Below the pieces are notes generated by a model, which was not told where the DNA came from, did not search any database, and worked only from the letters and a program-made list of their open reading frames with translations. Made by a program: the position numbers and the translations under genes. From an uncultured delta proteobacterium (GTDB taxonomy: Bacteria; Desulfobacterota; Desulfovibrionia; Desulfovibrionales; Desulfovibrionaceae): a stretch of DNA of 64,000 nucleotides. The DNA is taken from positions 62,001-126,000 of the forward strand of contig CAIMRY010000005.1 in the NCBI GenBank assembly GCA_903843965.1, given 5' to 3'. This document shows, piece by piece, positions 42,501 to 54,800 of this stretch. Numbering within the stretch: position 1 is the stretch's first letter; every line of letters starts with the position of its first letter.

Positions 42501-43034
42501 CTAGTAGTTCTCGGTCAGGCGGTCGGCCATGCGGCGCACGGCCAGGTCCGTAATGCGCAGGTCTGCGCCCTCGGAGTCGCCAGGAAAGAACGATTCGCTC
42601 TGGTTCTGCTCGCCGGAATCCCACAGGATTGCGCCGTCGCTGGCGCGGTGCACCCGGAAGACCAGGGTCAGCCCGGTGGAGAGCTTCAGGGACTGGTCCT
42701 GCTGGCCGGCCACGGCGGTGGAGCGCGTGAATTTCTTGATGATCACCGTGAGCAGGGACGTGGCCTTGTCCTTGTCCGCCCAGGTGACGAACCTGCGGCG
42801 GGTGAACTCGTCGCGGATCAGCGAACGCAGGCGGGGTTCAAGCCAGGGCTCGATGGTGGGGTTTTCCACGCGCGCTATGGCCATGGTGCGGAAGGCCGGG
42901 TCCAAGCGCGAGATCGCGCCCGGATCAGGGCCCAGGACCGTGCCCTGGCCGGTGAAGGAATACCCGCAGGCGCACAGGGACCAGGCGCTCGCCAAAAGCA
43001 GAGTCAGGCCAAGAAGCCGCTTCAACCCGCGCAT
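42501..43034 (-). CDS. lptE: LPS-assembly lipoprotein LptE
   Basis: Plug partner of LptD for lipopolysaccharide insertion in the outer membrane. The 177-residue lipoprotein has the signal LLGLTLLLASAWSLCAC with lipobox LCAC, then GYSFTGQ, which is the typical LptE start of the mature protein, IARVENPTIEPWLEPRL and the C-terminal ITDLAVRRMADRLTENY. It lies between leuS and holA as in many proteobacteria, which supports the call since LptE diverges quickly. Confidence 0.88.
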   Translation of the reverse strand: MRGLKRLLGLTLLLASAWSLCACGYSFTGQGTVLGPDPGAISRLDPAFRTMAIARVENPTIEPWLEPRLRSLIRDEFTRRRFVTWADKDKATSLLTVIIKKFTRSTAVAGQQDQSLKLSTGLTLVFRVHRASDGAILWDSGEQNQSESFFPGDSEGADLRITDLAVRRMADRLTENY

Positions 43035-43055
43035 GTCACCCCTCCCTGTCGAATT

Positions 43056-45653
<2,598 letters not shown>

Positions 45654-45715
45654 CTGCCCCCCCTGGGAAAAGGCGGCTCTTTCGCCGCCGTGGTCTTCAT
45701 GTCAGTGGACTGGTC

Positions 45716-46294
45716 CTATTTTTCGCCCGTGGTCTGGGCGTCCGCCTTGCCGGTCTTCGTGCCGGTCTTCATGTCGGGCTTCATGCCGGTCTTGGCGTCG
45801 ATTTTCTTGTCGATCTTCTTGTCGATCTTTTTCTCGATGCCGAAGCGGCCCTCGTCCACGGCCCTAGCCACGGCGTCCAGGATGCCGTTGACAAAGGAGC
45901 GCGAGTTCTCGTCGCCAAAGCTCTTGGCCAGCTCGATGGCCTCGTTGATGGCCACCTTGAGCGGGATGTCGGAGCGGTGCAGGATCTCGAAGAGCGAGAG
46001 CCGGAGGATGGCCAGCTCGACCTTGCCGATGCGCCCGATCTTCCAGTGGTCCGAATGCTTGCCGATGACCTTGTCGATCTCGGCCAGGTTGTCCGTCACG
46101 CCCTGCACCAGCTGCGAGGCGAAGGTCTTGGCGTCCTCCAGCTCGCACTCCTCCACTGCGGGGTTGCGCCGGAAGGCGAGACGGACCTCCGCCTCCCCCT
46201 CCTGGGGAACAAAACCCAAACCAAAGAGGACCTGGAAGGCCAGGGTGCGGCCCTGCCTGCGCGAGCCCTTGCGCTTGTCCGGAGCTGCTGTCAC
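45716..46294 (-). CDS. nusB: Transcription antitermination factor NusB with repetitive C-terminal tail
   Basis: NusB joins NusE (S10) in antitermination of rRNA operons. The helical core (RRQGRTLAFQVLFGLGF..., KVELAILRLSLFEILHRSDIPLKVAINEAIELAKSFGDENSRSFVNGILDAV) is normal for the family. A tail of about 40 residues follows, built on repeated four-residue units (KKID three times, then TGMK/PDMK/TGTK), produced by a 7 x 12-base repeat. I prefer the GTG at 46294, six bases after GGAG; a GTG at 46309 directly after the ribH stop has no ribosome site. The tail is basic and probably disordered. Confidence 0.92.
   Translation of the reverse strand: MTAAPDKRKGSRRQGRTLAFQVLFGLGFVPQEGEAEVRLAFRRNPAVEECELEDAKTFASQLVQGVTDNLAEIDKVIGKHSDHWKIGRIGKVELAILRLSLFEILHRSDIPLKVAINEAIELAKSFGDENSRSFVNGILDAVARAVDEGRFGIEKKIDKKIDKKIDAKTGMKPDMKTGTKTGKADAQTTGEK
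45749..45832. repeat. In-frame tandem repeat, 7 x 12 bases, in the nusB tail
   Basis: Seven direct 12-mers fall into two related types, GCCGGTCTTCAT-like and GTCGATCTTCTT-like (plus strand). They encode TGTK/TGMK and KKID units on the minus strand and sit entirely behind the conserved NusB fold. Confidence 0.9.
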
Positions 46295-46309
46295 CAATGA
46301 CTCCGGCAC

Positions 46310-46780
46310 CTAGAGCTGGGCCAAAACGCGGGCGGTCTCAAGCATGGCCATGGCGGCGTCCACGCCCTTGTTGCCGGCCTTGCTGCCCGCGCGCTCGATG
46401 GCCTGCTCCAGGTTGTCCGTGGTCAAAACGCCGAAGCCCAGCGGAATGCCGTGCTCCATGCTGACCTGGGCCAGACCCTTGGCGCACTCATTGGCCACAA
46501 AGTCGAAATGCGGGGTGGCCCCACGGATCACTGCGCCCACGCAGACGATGCCGTCGAACTTTTTCGAGGCGGCCAGCTTCTGGGCCACCAGCGGCATCTC
46601 AAAAGCGCCGGGAATGCGCACCAGGGTCAGGTCCTCGCGGCTGGCGCCGTGCCGGGTCAGCGCATCGACCGCGCCGCCCACCAGCCTGTCCACGATGAAG
46701 TCGTTGAAGCGGCTGGCCACGATGGCCACCTTCAGTCCCTTGGCGTCCAGCTGTCCTTCGATGGTCTTGATATGGGCCAT
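46310..46780 (-). CDS. ribH: 6,7-dimethyl-8-ribityllumazine synthase
   Basis: Penultimate step of riboflavin synthesis. The 156-residue protein shows [63 protein letters not shown] with the catalytic His, and [24 protein letters not shown]. It follows ribBA by 49 bases and precedes nusB directly, a common arrangement. ribD and ribE are not in this window. Confidence 0.98.
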   Translation of the reverse strand: MAHIKTIEGQLDAKGLKVAIVASRFNDFIVDRLVGGAVDALTRHGASREDLTLVRIPGAFEMPLVAQKLAASKKFDGIVCVGAVIRGATPHFDFVANECAKGLAQVSMEHGIPLGFGVLTTDNLEQAIERAGSKAGNKGVDAAMAMLETARVLAQL

Positions 46781-46829
46781 GTGCGTCCTCCGGTCGGGTA
46801 GCGTCGTTTTGTGCCTACGGGGCTTGCCG

Positions 46830-48047
<1,218 letters not shown>

Positions 48048-48215
48048 GGGTGAACCTCACTCGTAAAGCCGTGGGGGCAAGCTCCCGCCAGGCCGGATTT
48101 TCAAACATCAGAACCAATCCGTTTATCCCAAAACCATGCGGCGGGGAAAGCTGTTTTTTTATCCCTTAAAAATCGATTGGTTATGCCTTGACAGGCGAGA
48201 GGAAGGATTGCGGCT

Positions 48216-49961
48216 TCAGGCGGGGTTGTTCTCGCGGTCGTTTTCCCCGTCCACCTCGACGCAGTTGCGGCCGCTGTTCTTGGCCCGGTACAGGGCCTGG
48301 TCCGCGCGCTCCACCAGCGACTTCACGCTGTCGCCCCGGGTGAACTCCGCCACGCCGAAGCTGGAGGTGACCCGCCCGACCAGGGGGAAGTCCGTGGTGG
48401 TGAATTCCGTGCGCAGCCGTTCGGCCAGGGCCGCCACCACCGTCAGCTCCGTTTCCGGGCAGACCAGCAGGAATTCCTCGCCGCCGTAGCGACCGGCCAC
48501 GTCGGTCTCGCGCGCGGTGCGCGTCAGGAGCCCGGCGATGGCGATGAGCACGCTGTCGCCCACCTGGTGCCCGAACTTGTCGTTGACGTCCTTGAAGTGG
48601 TCGATGTCGAGCAGGATGACGGAGAAAGGCTTGCCGTAGCGCCGGGCGCGCAGCACCTCGGTCTGCAGCGCCTCCTCCAGCCTGCGGCGGTTGGCCAGGC
48701 CGGTCAGGCGGTCGGTGCGGGTCAGAACCTCCAGGGCCTGGTTCTTCTCGTCCAGCTCGCGCACGGCCTGCTCCAGCTTGTCGTTGGTGGCGGCCAGCTC
48801 CTCGGTGCGCTGGGCGACCTTGGACTCCAGGTTGGCCACCAGGTCCTGCATGCGCGCCACCATGTCCCTGAAGGTGGCGGCCAGAACGCCGATCTCGTCG
48901 CCGGCGGTGGTCTGGGGCCGGACCTCCAGGGCGTCTGCGCGCAGCTGTGCGGCGGCCTGGGTCAGGGCCACGATCTTGCGGGTCACCGTGGCGTGGATCA
49001 AAAGCGCCACCACCAGGGCAAAGCCCAGGCCCGTCAGGGCGGTGGCCACGATGGTCACGCTGGCCACGCGGCTGACCCCGGTGATGCGGCCCCTGGCCCG
49101 GTCCACCTCGATGGCGGCCAGGGCCTTGAGGTCGCGGGAGATGGGGTCCACGGCCAGGGCCTGCAAGGCGAAATCGTTGAACAGGCCGCGAATCTTCACG
49201 TCCACGTCCGGGATGCGCCTGGCCACGGCCAAATACTCGCCCAGCAGCCTGCGGGCGTCCTCCCGGCGCGCGGGGGTCAGCCCCGGGGCGGTTCCCAGGG
49301 CCTGGTCCAGGTTGAAGCCCACGTTCAGGGCCGTCTGCATGTGCGGCCGCTGCCGGGTGATGAGGTATTCGTGGGCGTGCCGACCCATCTCCAGAAAGAG
49401 CAGGGAGACCCCGGTGGACCCGCGCAGCCTGTCGCCCAGGCGGTCATCCAGGCGCTCCAACTGGGCCAGCAGGCCGCTTTCCGGCGCGGCCATGACGGTC
49501 ACCTGGGTCACGATCTCCTCAAAGATGTCCCCGAAGCGCTGGGCCGAGGACAGGTACAGGGCGATGTCCTTGTTGCGCTCGCGCAGGGTCACGCTGACGT
49601 TGGAGGCCTCCACGATCTGGCCCAGGTCCTCGCTCAAGGCCACCACCCGGGCGATGACCGCCTTGGCGGGCAGGAAGTACTGCTCGTGCGCCTTGGCAAA
49701 GCCGATCTCGGGATACCTGAGGAAGAAGTCGCGGTGCAGGCGGCGGGCCTTTTCCAGCTCGCCGTCCATCTCAAAGACCCGCTGGCGTATCTCCACGCTG
49801 GCCAGGATCGCGGACTCGGCCTGCAGGACCACCCGCAGGGCGCCGTAGCCCACCAGCGCCTCCAGCGCCAGCAGGCCGAACAGCAGCGAAAAGGCGCAGC
49901 CGAACTTGACGCTGATGCTCAGGTTGCGCCAACGGCGCGAAATAGCGTCCAGACCCTTCAT
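48216..49961 (-). CDS. Membrane diguanylate cyclase with periplasmic helical sensor
   Basis: A 581-residue GGDEF protein. A transmembrane helix at about 22-43, a long helical periplasmic domain (about 45-300), a second transmembrane helix (about 305-328), HAMP (about 328-380), a coiled coil and a GGDEF domain with intact RYGGEEF. The inhibitory RxxD site is present (RETD, five residues before GGEEF), so product inhibition is expected. The ATG at 49961 overlaps the stop codon of the binding-protein gene (ATGA). That coupling suggests that the binding lipoprotein presents a ligand to this sensor (inference). Output would reach PilZ-type receptors. Confidence 0.9.
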   Translation of the reverse strand: MKGLDAISRRWRNLSISVKFGCAFSLLFGLLALEALVGYGALRVVLQAESAILASVEIRQRVFEMDGELEKARRLHRDFFLRYPEIGFAKAHEQYFLPAKAVIARVVALSEDLGQIVEASNVSVTLRERNKDIALYLSSAQRFGDIFEEIVTQVTVMAAPESGLLAQLERLDDRLGDRLRGSTGVSLLFLEMGRHAHEYLITRQRPHMQTALNVGFNLDQALGTAPGLTPARREDARRLLGEYLAVARRIPDVDVKIRGLFNDFALQALAVDPISRDLKALAAIEVDRARGRITGVSRVASVTIVATALTGLGFALVVALLIHATVTRKIVALTQAAAQLRADALEVRPQTTAGDEIGVLAATFRDMVARMQDLVANLESKVAQRTEELAATNDKLEQAVRELDEKNQALEVLTRTDRLTGLANRRRLEEALQTEVLRARRYGKPFSVILLDIDHFKDVNDKFGHQVGDSVLIAIAGLLTRTARETDVAGRYGGEEFLLVCPETELTVVAALAERLRTEFTTTDFPLVGRVTSSFGVAEFTRGDSVKSLVERADQALYRAKNSGRNCVEVDGENDRENNPA

Positions 49962-51214
49962 TGTCCCGGCGCGTAGGTGAAGACCACATTGCCCTTGAGC
50001 CCCTCGACCCCGCTGGCGGGATCGGTCAGCTTGAGGACATTGAAGCTCTGGGCCGCGCAATCGCCGAACTCGTTGCAGGTGAGCTGGCCGGACAGCCCGG
50101 CATGGCCGGAGGTGGCGTACAGGGCGTCGCGCAGGGCCTGGCGACCGATGTGCAGGCGGCCGTCCCGGCCCTGCACCGCCGCCTTTTCGATGGCCGCAAG
50201 CAGGATGTTCGCGGCGTCAAAGGCGCTGATGTAGTAGATGGTCGGTGCGGGCATATTGTAGCGGGCCCTGTACTCGGCGGCCAGCTTTTCCAGTCCGGGC
50301 GTCATCTTCGGCGGGGTGGGCCCCACGAAGTACATGCCTATGGCCGCCTTCTGCACGGCCTGGATGAAGCTGTCCTCGATGAGCGAGCCGTCGCTCATGA
50401 GCACGGTCTTGGCCAGGGGAGACATCTTCCTGGCCTGGAGCAGCACGTGGTTGCCCTCGGGCTGGAAAAGCGGGAAGAACACCAACTGGGCCCTGGCGTT
50501 GACCACGCTGGTCAGCACCGGCTCCATGTCCGTGTCGTTCTTGTTCACCGTGGCGTCGAGCACGATCTGGCCGCCGAGCTTCTCGAACTCCTGGCGGAAG
50601 CCGTCGGTGAGGCCCCGGGTGTAGATATCGCCGTCGTTGATGGTGGCGGCCTTGCGGATGCCCAGCTTCTCGAAGGCGAAGCGCGCTGCGGCCGGGCCGG
50701 AGGACTCCTCGTTGGGCGCGGTGCGCAGGTACCCGGCAGCCCACTTGGGCGCACGCTTGCCGCCGATGGAGGTGAGGAACGGGGCGGAGTTGTTGCCGGA
50801 GATCATGGACAGCCCGGCCTTGCTCATGACCTCGGCCGCAGTGGCGGCGTCGCCGGAGCAGGTGGTGCCGAAGATGGCCAGCACCTTGGGGTCGGCCACG
50901 AGCCGCAGGGCCGCATTGGCGCCGCCCTCGGGGTTGCAGCCGGTGTCTTCGCTCAAGAGCTGCACCGCATGGCCCAGGACCTTGTTGCCGCGTCTGGCCA
51001 GGGCCAGCTCCAGGCCGCGCACCTGCTCCCGGCCCAGGGCGGCCACCTTGCCGGTGAGGGCCTGGACAACGCCAAGCTTCAGGGGCTCATCCGGCCCGAT
51101 GTCCACGCAGCCGAGCTTGTCGGTGCAGGGCTCCGGCGCGGGCGCGCAGGTGCACAGCAAAAACAGCGCGGCGAACATCACGGACAACTGGGCGGAAAAA
51201 ACGGCTCGCCTCAT
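49958..51214 (-). CDS. Periplasmic amino-acid-type binding lipoprotein
   Basis: A 418-residue substrate-binding protein of the branched-chain amino-acid (LivJ, type I) family. Signal MRRAVFSAQLSVMFAALFLLCTC with lipobox LCTC, then LKLGVVQALTGKVAALGREQVRGLELAL, the classic N-terminal pattern, VLAIFGTTCSGDAATAAEVMSKAGLSMISGN and AFDAANILLAAIEKAA. No permease or ATPase genes are adjacent. The only partner is the diguanylate cyclase, whose ATG overlaps its stop, so this is probably a sensor component rather than a transporter part. The ATG at 51214 lies about 25 bases after a predicted transcription start. Confidence 0.9.
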   Translation of the reverse strand: MRRAVFSAQLSVMFAALFLLCTCAPAPEPCTDKLGCVDIGPDEPLKLGVVQALTGKVAALGREQVRGLELALARRGNKVLGHAVQLLSEDTGCNPEGGANAALRLVADPKVLAIFGTTCSGDAATAAEVMSKAGLSMISGNNSAPFLTSIGGKRAPKWAAGYLRTAPNEESSGPAAARFAFEKLGIRKAATINDGDIYTRGLTDGFRQEFEKLGGQIVLDATVNKNDTDMEPVLTSVVNARAQLVFFPLFQPEGNHVLLQARKMSPLAKTVLMSDGSLIEDSFIQAVQKAAIGMYFVGPTPPKMTPGLEKLAAEYRARYNMPAPTIYYISAFDAANILLAAIEKAAVQGRDGRLHIGRQALRDALYATSGHAGLSGQLTCNEFGDCAAQSFNVLKLTDPASGVEGLKGNVVFTYAPGQ

Positions 51215-51244
51215 TGGACACCTCCACTGCTCATTGGCCCCAAT

Positions 51245-51273
51245 GTATTACACTTGGGGTCCCATCACGTAAA
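51245..51273 (-). promoter_or_regulatory. Promoter of the binding-protein / cyclase operon
   Basis: On the minus strand TTTACG (51273-51268), a 17-base spacer and TAATAC (51250-51245). A transcript would start near 51238, 24 bases before the ATG. Confidence 0.55.
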
Positions 51274-51593
51274 CCCCTCCGCCAAGATTTCCGACAAAAA
51301 GTGCAACAAACAGCGTCCGCCAGCAATCGGATGCCGCCTGCACGCGGCAAAATGACCGCAACCTTTGTGGATTGCAACCCCGTTCTTGCGCTGCCAAGGG
51401 GAAAGAGTCGAACCGCCGCCGCCCTGCACAGGCCGAAACGCTTGCCACGACAATATCCAGCCCGTACAATACACAATCACGAATACGCGCAAGGCGTCAA
51501 GACTGGCCTTCAAGGCGACCCTTCAGGACGCCGCCACCAACCGCACACTGTTCGCTGCAATCCCGGCAGGACCGGCCAAAGCCAGGCCCCAGA

Positions 51594-51653
51594 GCCAGGC
51601 TGCCCAGATCCAGGATGTTCAGATCCGGGCTGCCCAGACTCAGGATGCCAGCA
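51594..51653. repeat. Tandem repeat, 4 x 15 bases
   Basis: Four direct 15-mers (GCCAGGCTGCCCAGA, TCCAGGATGTTCAGA, TCCGGGCTGCCCAGA, CTCAGGATGCCAGCA), with traces of a fifth upstream. It ends 40 bases before the predicted -35 of the hybrid-kinase promoter. Confidence 0.8.
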
Positions 51654-51693
51654 TGGACCATGTGCAAATCCACGCACAATTTGAAGCCTGCGC

Positions 51694-51723
51694 TTTACAT
51701 GAATTGCGTGCTTGGTGTATAAC
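51694..51723 (+). promoter_or_regulatory. Promoter of the hybrid kinase gene
   Basis: TTTACA (51694-51699), an 18-base spacer and TATAAC (51718-51723): five of six matches in each box. The leader would be about 160 bases long. Confidence 0.6.
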
Positions 51724-51887
51724 TTAGTGAAATTAAATATCACCGACGTGTTGCCGTGGCGCATTAAGATTATCACTCAGAAAACAGCATGTTGGGCCGA
51801 CGGGCAGCCAGTCAGGCCAACGGAGCGCACGGCTTCCCGGCGCCATGGCTCCGCCGCAGGAAGACCTAGCCCTGGGGAAAACACAGC

Positions 51888-54800
51888 ATGAGCAAGCAAA
51901 AGGAACCGAAGCCCTCCCCCGGCAAGCCAACGGAAGCGGGCGCCCCAAAGCCCCATGCCCCGCTGCCCTTCCCTGTGGTCGCCCTTGGGGCCTCGGCCGG
52001 GGGCATCGAGTCCCTGCGCACCCTGCTGCACCATCTCAAGCAGACGCCGCAGGCCGCGATCGTGGTCATCACCCACCTGCCCCAGGACAAGAAGAGCCGC
52101 ATGGCCGAAGTCCTCTCCAGCTTCACCACCCTCGCTGTGCGCGAGGTGGAGGAGATCACCCTGCTGGAGTCCGGCGTGGTGTACACCGCGCCCGCAGGCC
52201 ATGACCTGCTCATCGAGGGCGGGGTGCTGCGGCTGGTGGCGCCCGGGCACGACCTGTCCTACAGGATCATCGACCGCTTCCTGGACAGCCTGGCCTGGGA
52301 CCAGGGCCCCAACGCCGTGTGCGTCATCCTCTCCGGCTCCGGCTCGGACGGGGCCAACGGCGCCGTGCATGTGGCCAAGGCCGGAGGCCTGGTGCTGGTG
52401 CAGGACCCGGACACCGCCGTGCAGCCCGGCATGCCCAACAGCGTCCTGGAGTCCGGCGTGGCCGACGCCGTGCTCTCGCTGGAGGAACTGGGCGAAAAGC
52501 TGCCACAACTGGAGGCGGCCCACGGCCAGATCAAGCCCGGAAAGGCGCACCTGATCCAGAAGGTGCTGGAGCTGCTGCACCAGCAGACCGGCCAGGACCT
52601 CACGGGCTACCGGCCCAGCACCATCGCCCGGCGCATCAACAAGCGCAAGTTTCTGACCGGACACACGCGGCTGGACACCTACCTCAAGGAGTTGGAGGGC
52701 AACACCGAGGAGCAGCTGCTGCTCTTCAAGTCCCTGTTCATCGGGGTCACCTCGTTTTTCCGCGATGCGGACGCCTTTGCCCTGCTGCAGGACAAGGTCC
52801 TGCCCGACATCATGCGCGACCACGCCGCTGACGAGCCTGTCCGGGTCTGGGTTGCGGGCTGCTCCACGGGCGAGGAAGCCTACTCCATCGTCATGCTGTT
52901 GGACGAATACATGGACCGGGCGGGCCTGGCTTGCGGGGTCAAAATCTTCGCCACGGACATCGACCAGGAGGCGGTGGAGGCCGCGCGCAAGGGCGCCTAC
53001 CCGCCGCGCACGCTGCAATACATCTCCCCGGAGCGCCTGGAACGGCATTTCCGCTGCACCAGCCGCGAATGCACCATCCTGCCGCGCCTGCGCGAACGCA
53101 TCGTCTTCGTGCACCACAACCTGCTGCAAGACCCGCCGTTCCTGCACATGGACCTGGTGATCTGCCGCAACCTCTTGATCTACCTCACGCCGCCCTTGCA
53201 GGAAAAGGCGCTGGCGCTGCTCACCGCAGCCTTGAACCCCGGCGGGCACCTGTTTCTGGGCTCGGCCGAGAGCCTGAACCTGGCCGCCCTACAACTGGAG
53301 GCCATCGACAAGAAGTGGCGCATCTTCCGCAGCCCCGCAAACGCCGACAGGCCCGGGCTGCGCCGCCCCATGGCCCTGCGCAGGGCCCTGACCCTGCCCG
53401 AGCTGCCCGAGATGCCGAACCACCTGCAGGCCATCAAACCCACGGCCATGGCCGCCGAGGCCCTGCTGCGCCACTTCAGCCCTGCGGCCGTGCTGGTGAG
53501 CCCGGGATTCGAGGTCCTGCACCTGAGCGGCGACACCAGCCCGTATCTGTCCCTCAGCTCCGGCGAGCCCAGCCTGCAACTGCTCAAGCTGGTGCGCAAG
53601 GATCTGCGCCTGCACCTGCGCACCGCGCTGAAAAACGTGGACGCCTCGCGCCAGCCGAGCCTGACCCCCGGTGTGCGCCTGACCGGAGCGCCGCAGCGTC
53701 TTGTGGACCTCTGCGTGGACCCCGTGCAGGACGATGGCGGCCACCTCCTCGCCTTTCTGGTGGTGTTCAAGGACAGCACGCAGGCCCACGCCGAGACCTG
53801 CGGCGACGGGCCCGAGCATATGCCGGAAAGCAGCCTGGTGCTGCGCTACGAGGACGAACTGCAGCTGGCGCAAGGACAACTGCAGAAGGCCATTGAGGAA
53901 TACGAGCACCTGAACGAGGAGCTGCGGGCCTCCAACGAGGAGCTCACCAGCATGAACGAGGAGCTGCAGTCCTCCAACGAGGAGATGGACGCCTCGCGCG
54001 AGGAGCTGCAATCGCTCAACGAAGAGCTGACGGTGAAGGTGGCGGAGCTGGCCCAGGCCCACAGCTTTGTGGAGAACCTGCTGCGCAGCACCAACGTGCC
54101 CACCGTCTTTCTGGACAACAAGCTGCGCGTCATGCGCTCCACACCGCAGTCCACGGATATCTTCCACCTGGCCGTGTCGGACCAGGGGCGGCCCATCGTT
54201 GAGGTGAAGGCCCGGGTCCACGACGACTTTCTCCTGGCCGATGCGGAGCTGGCCCTGCGCGAACGCCGCGACAGCGAACGCGAGGTGGAGGACAGCGAGG
54301 GCCGCAGCTTCAGCAAACGCGTGTTCCCGTACCGCGGCATCCGCGGCGAGGTGGAGGGCGTGGTGCTGACCTACACCGAGATCACCAAGCTCAAGGCTGC
54401 GGAAGAGGTGCTGCGCCTGAACAACGAGGAGCTGGAGACCCTGGTGGCCGAGCGCACCATGCAGCTCGACCTGGCCCGCAAGGACTCCGAGCGCCGCGCC
54501 AGCGAGATGGAAGCCATCCTGGGGCAGACGCCCGCAGCGGTGTGGATCACCCGCGACACCGAGGCCCGCACCATCATCGGCAACCCTGCCAGCTACCGGC
54601 TGTTGCGCATGGATCCCGGCACCAATATCAGCAAGATCAATGAGGACGTGCCCTACACCCCCATGCACGACGGGCGCGAGCTGGCCCTGGACGAGCTGCC
54701 CATGCAGCGCGCGGCCCGGGGCGAACTCGTTGTGGGCCAGGAGGTCGACCTTGTCTTCGCCGATGGCCAGACCCGGACCATGGTGGGCAACGCCGCGCCC

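Larger units (their letters stand above)
51215..51887. other. 670-base divergent intergenic region
   Basis: The composition is less GC-rich than the genes. It holds a promoter for the binding-protein operon (51245-51273, minus), a 4 x 15-base repeat (51594-51653) and a promoter for the hybrid kinase (51694-51723, plus). Open frames exist in the centre but have neither ribosome sites nor credible protein sequence, and the 15-base repeat keeps several frames open, which explains them. Confidence 0.6.

Noticed and set aside
48048-48215. FMN riboswitch upstream of ribBA
   Set aside because: The conserved FMN-aptamer segments are not present on the minus strand; the leader is also short for it.
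51214-51727. Plus-strand frames of 120-156 codons upstream of the hybrid kinase
   Set aside because: They stay open because of the 15-base repeat, have no ribosome site, and lie across predicted promoters on both sides.
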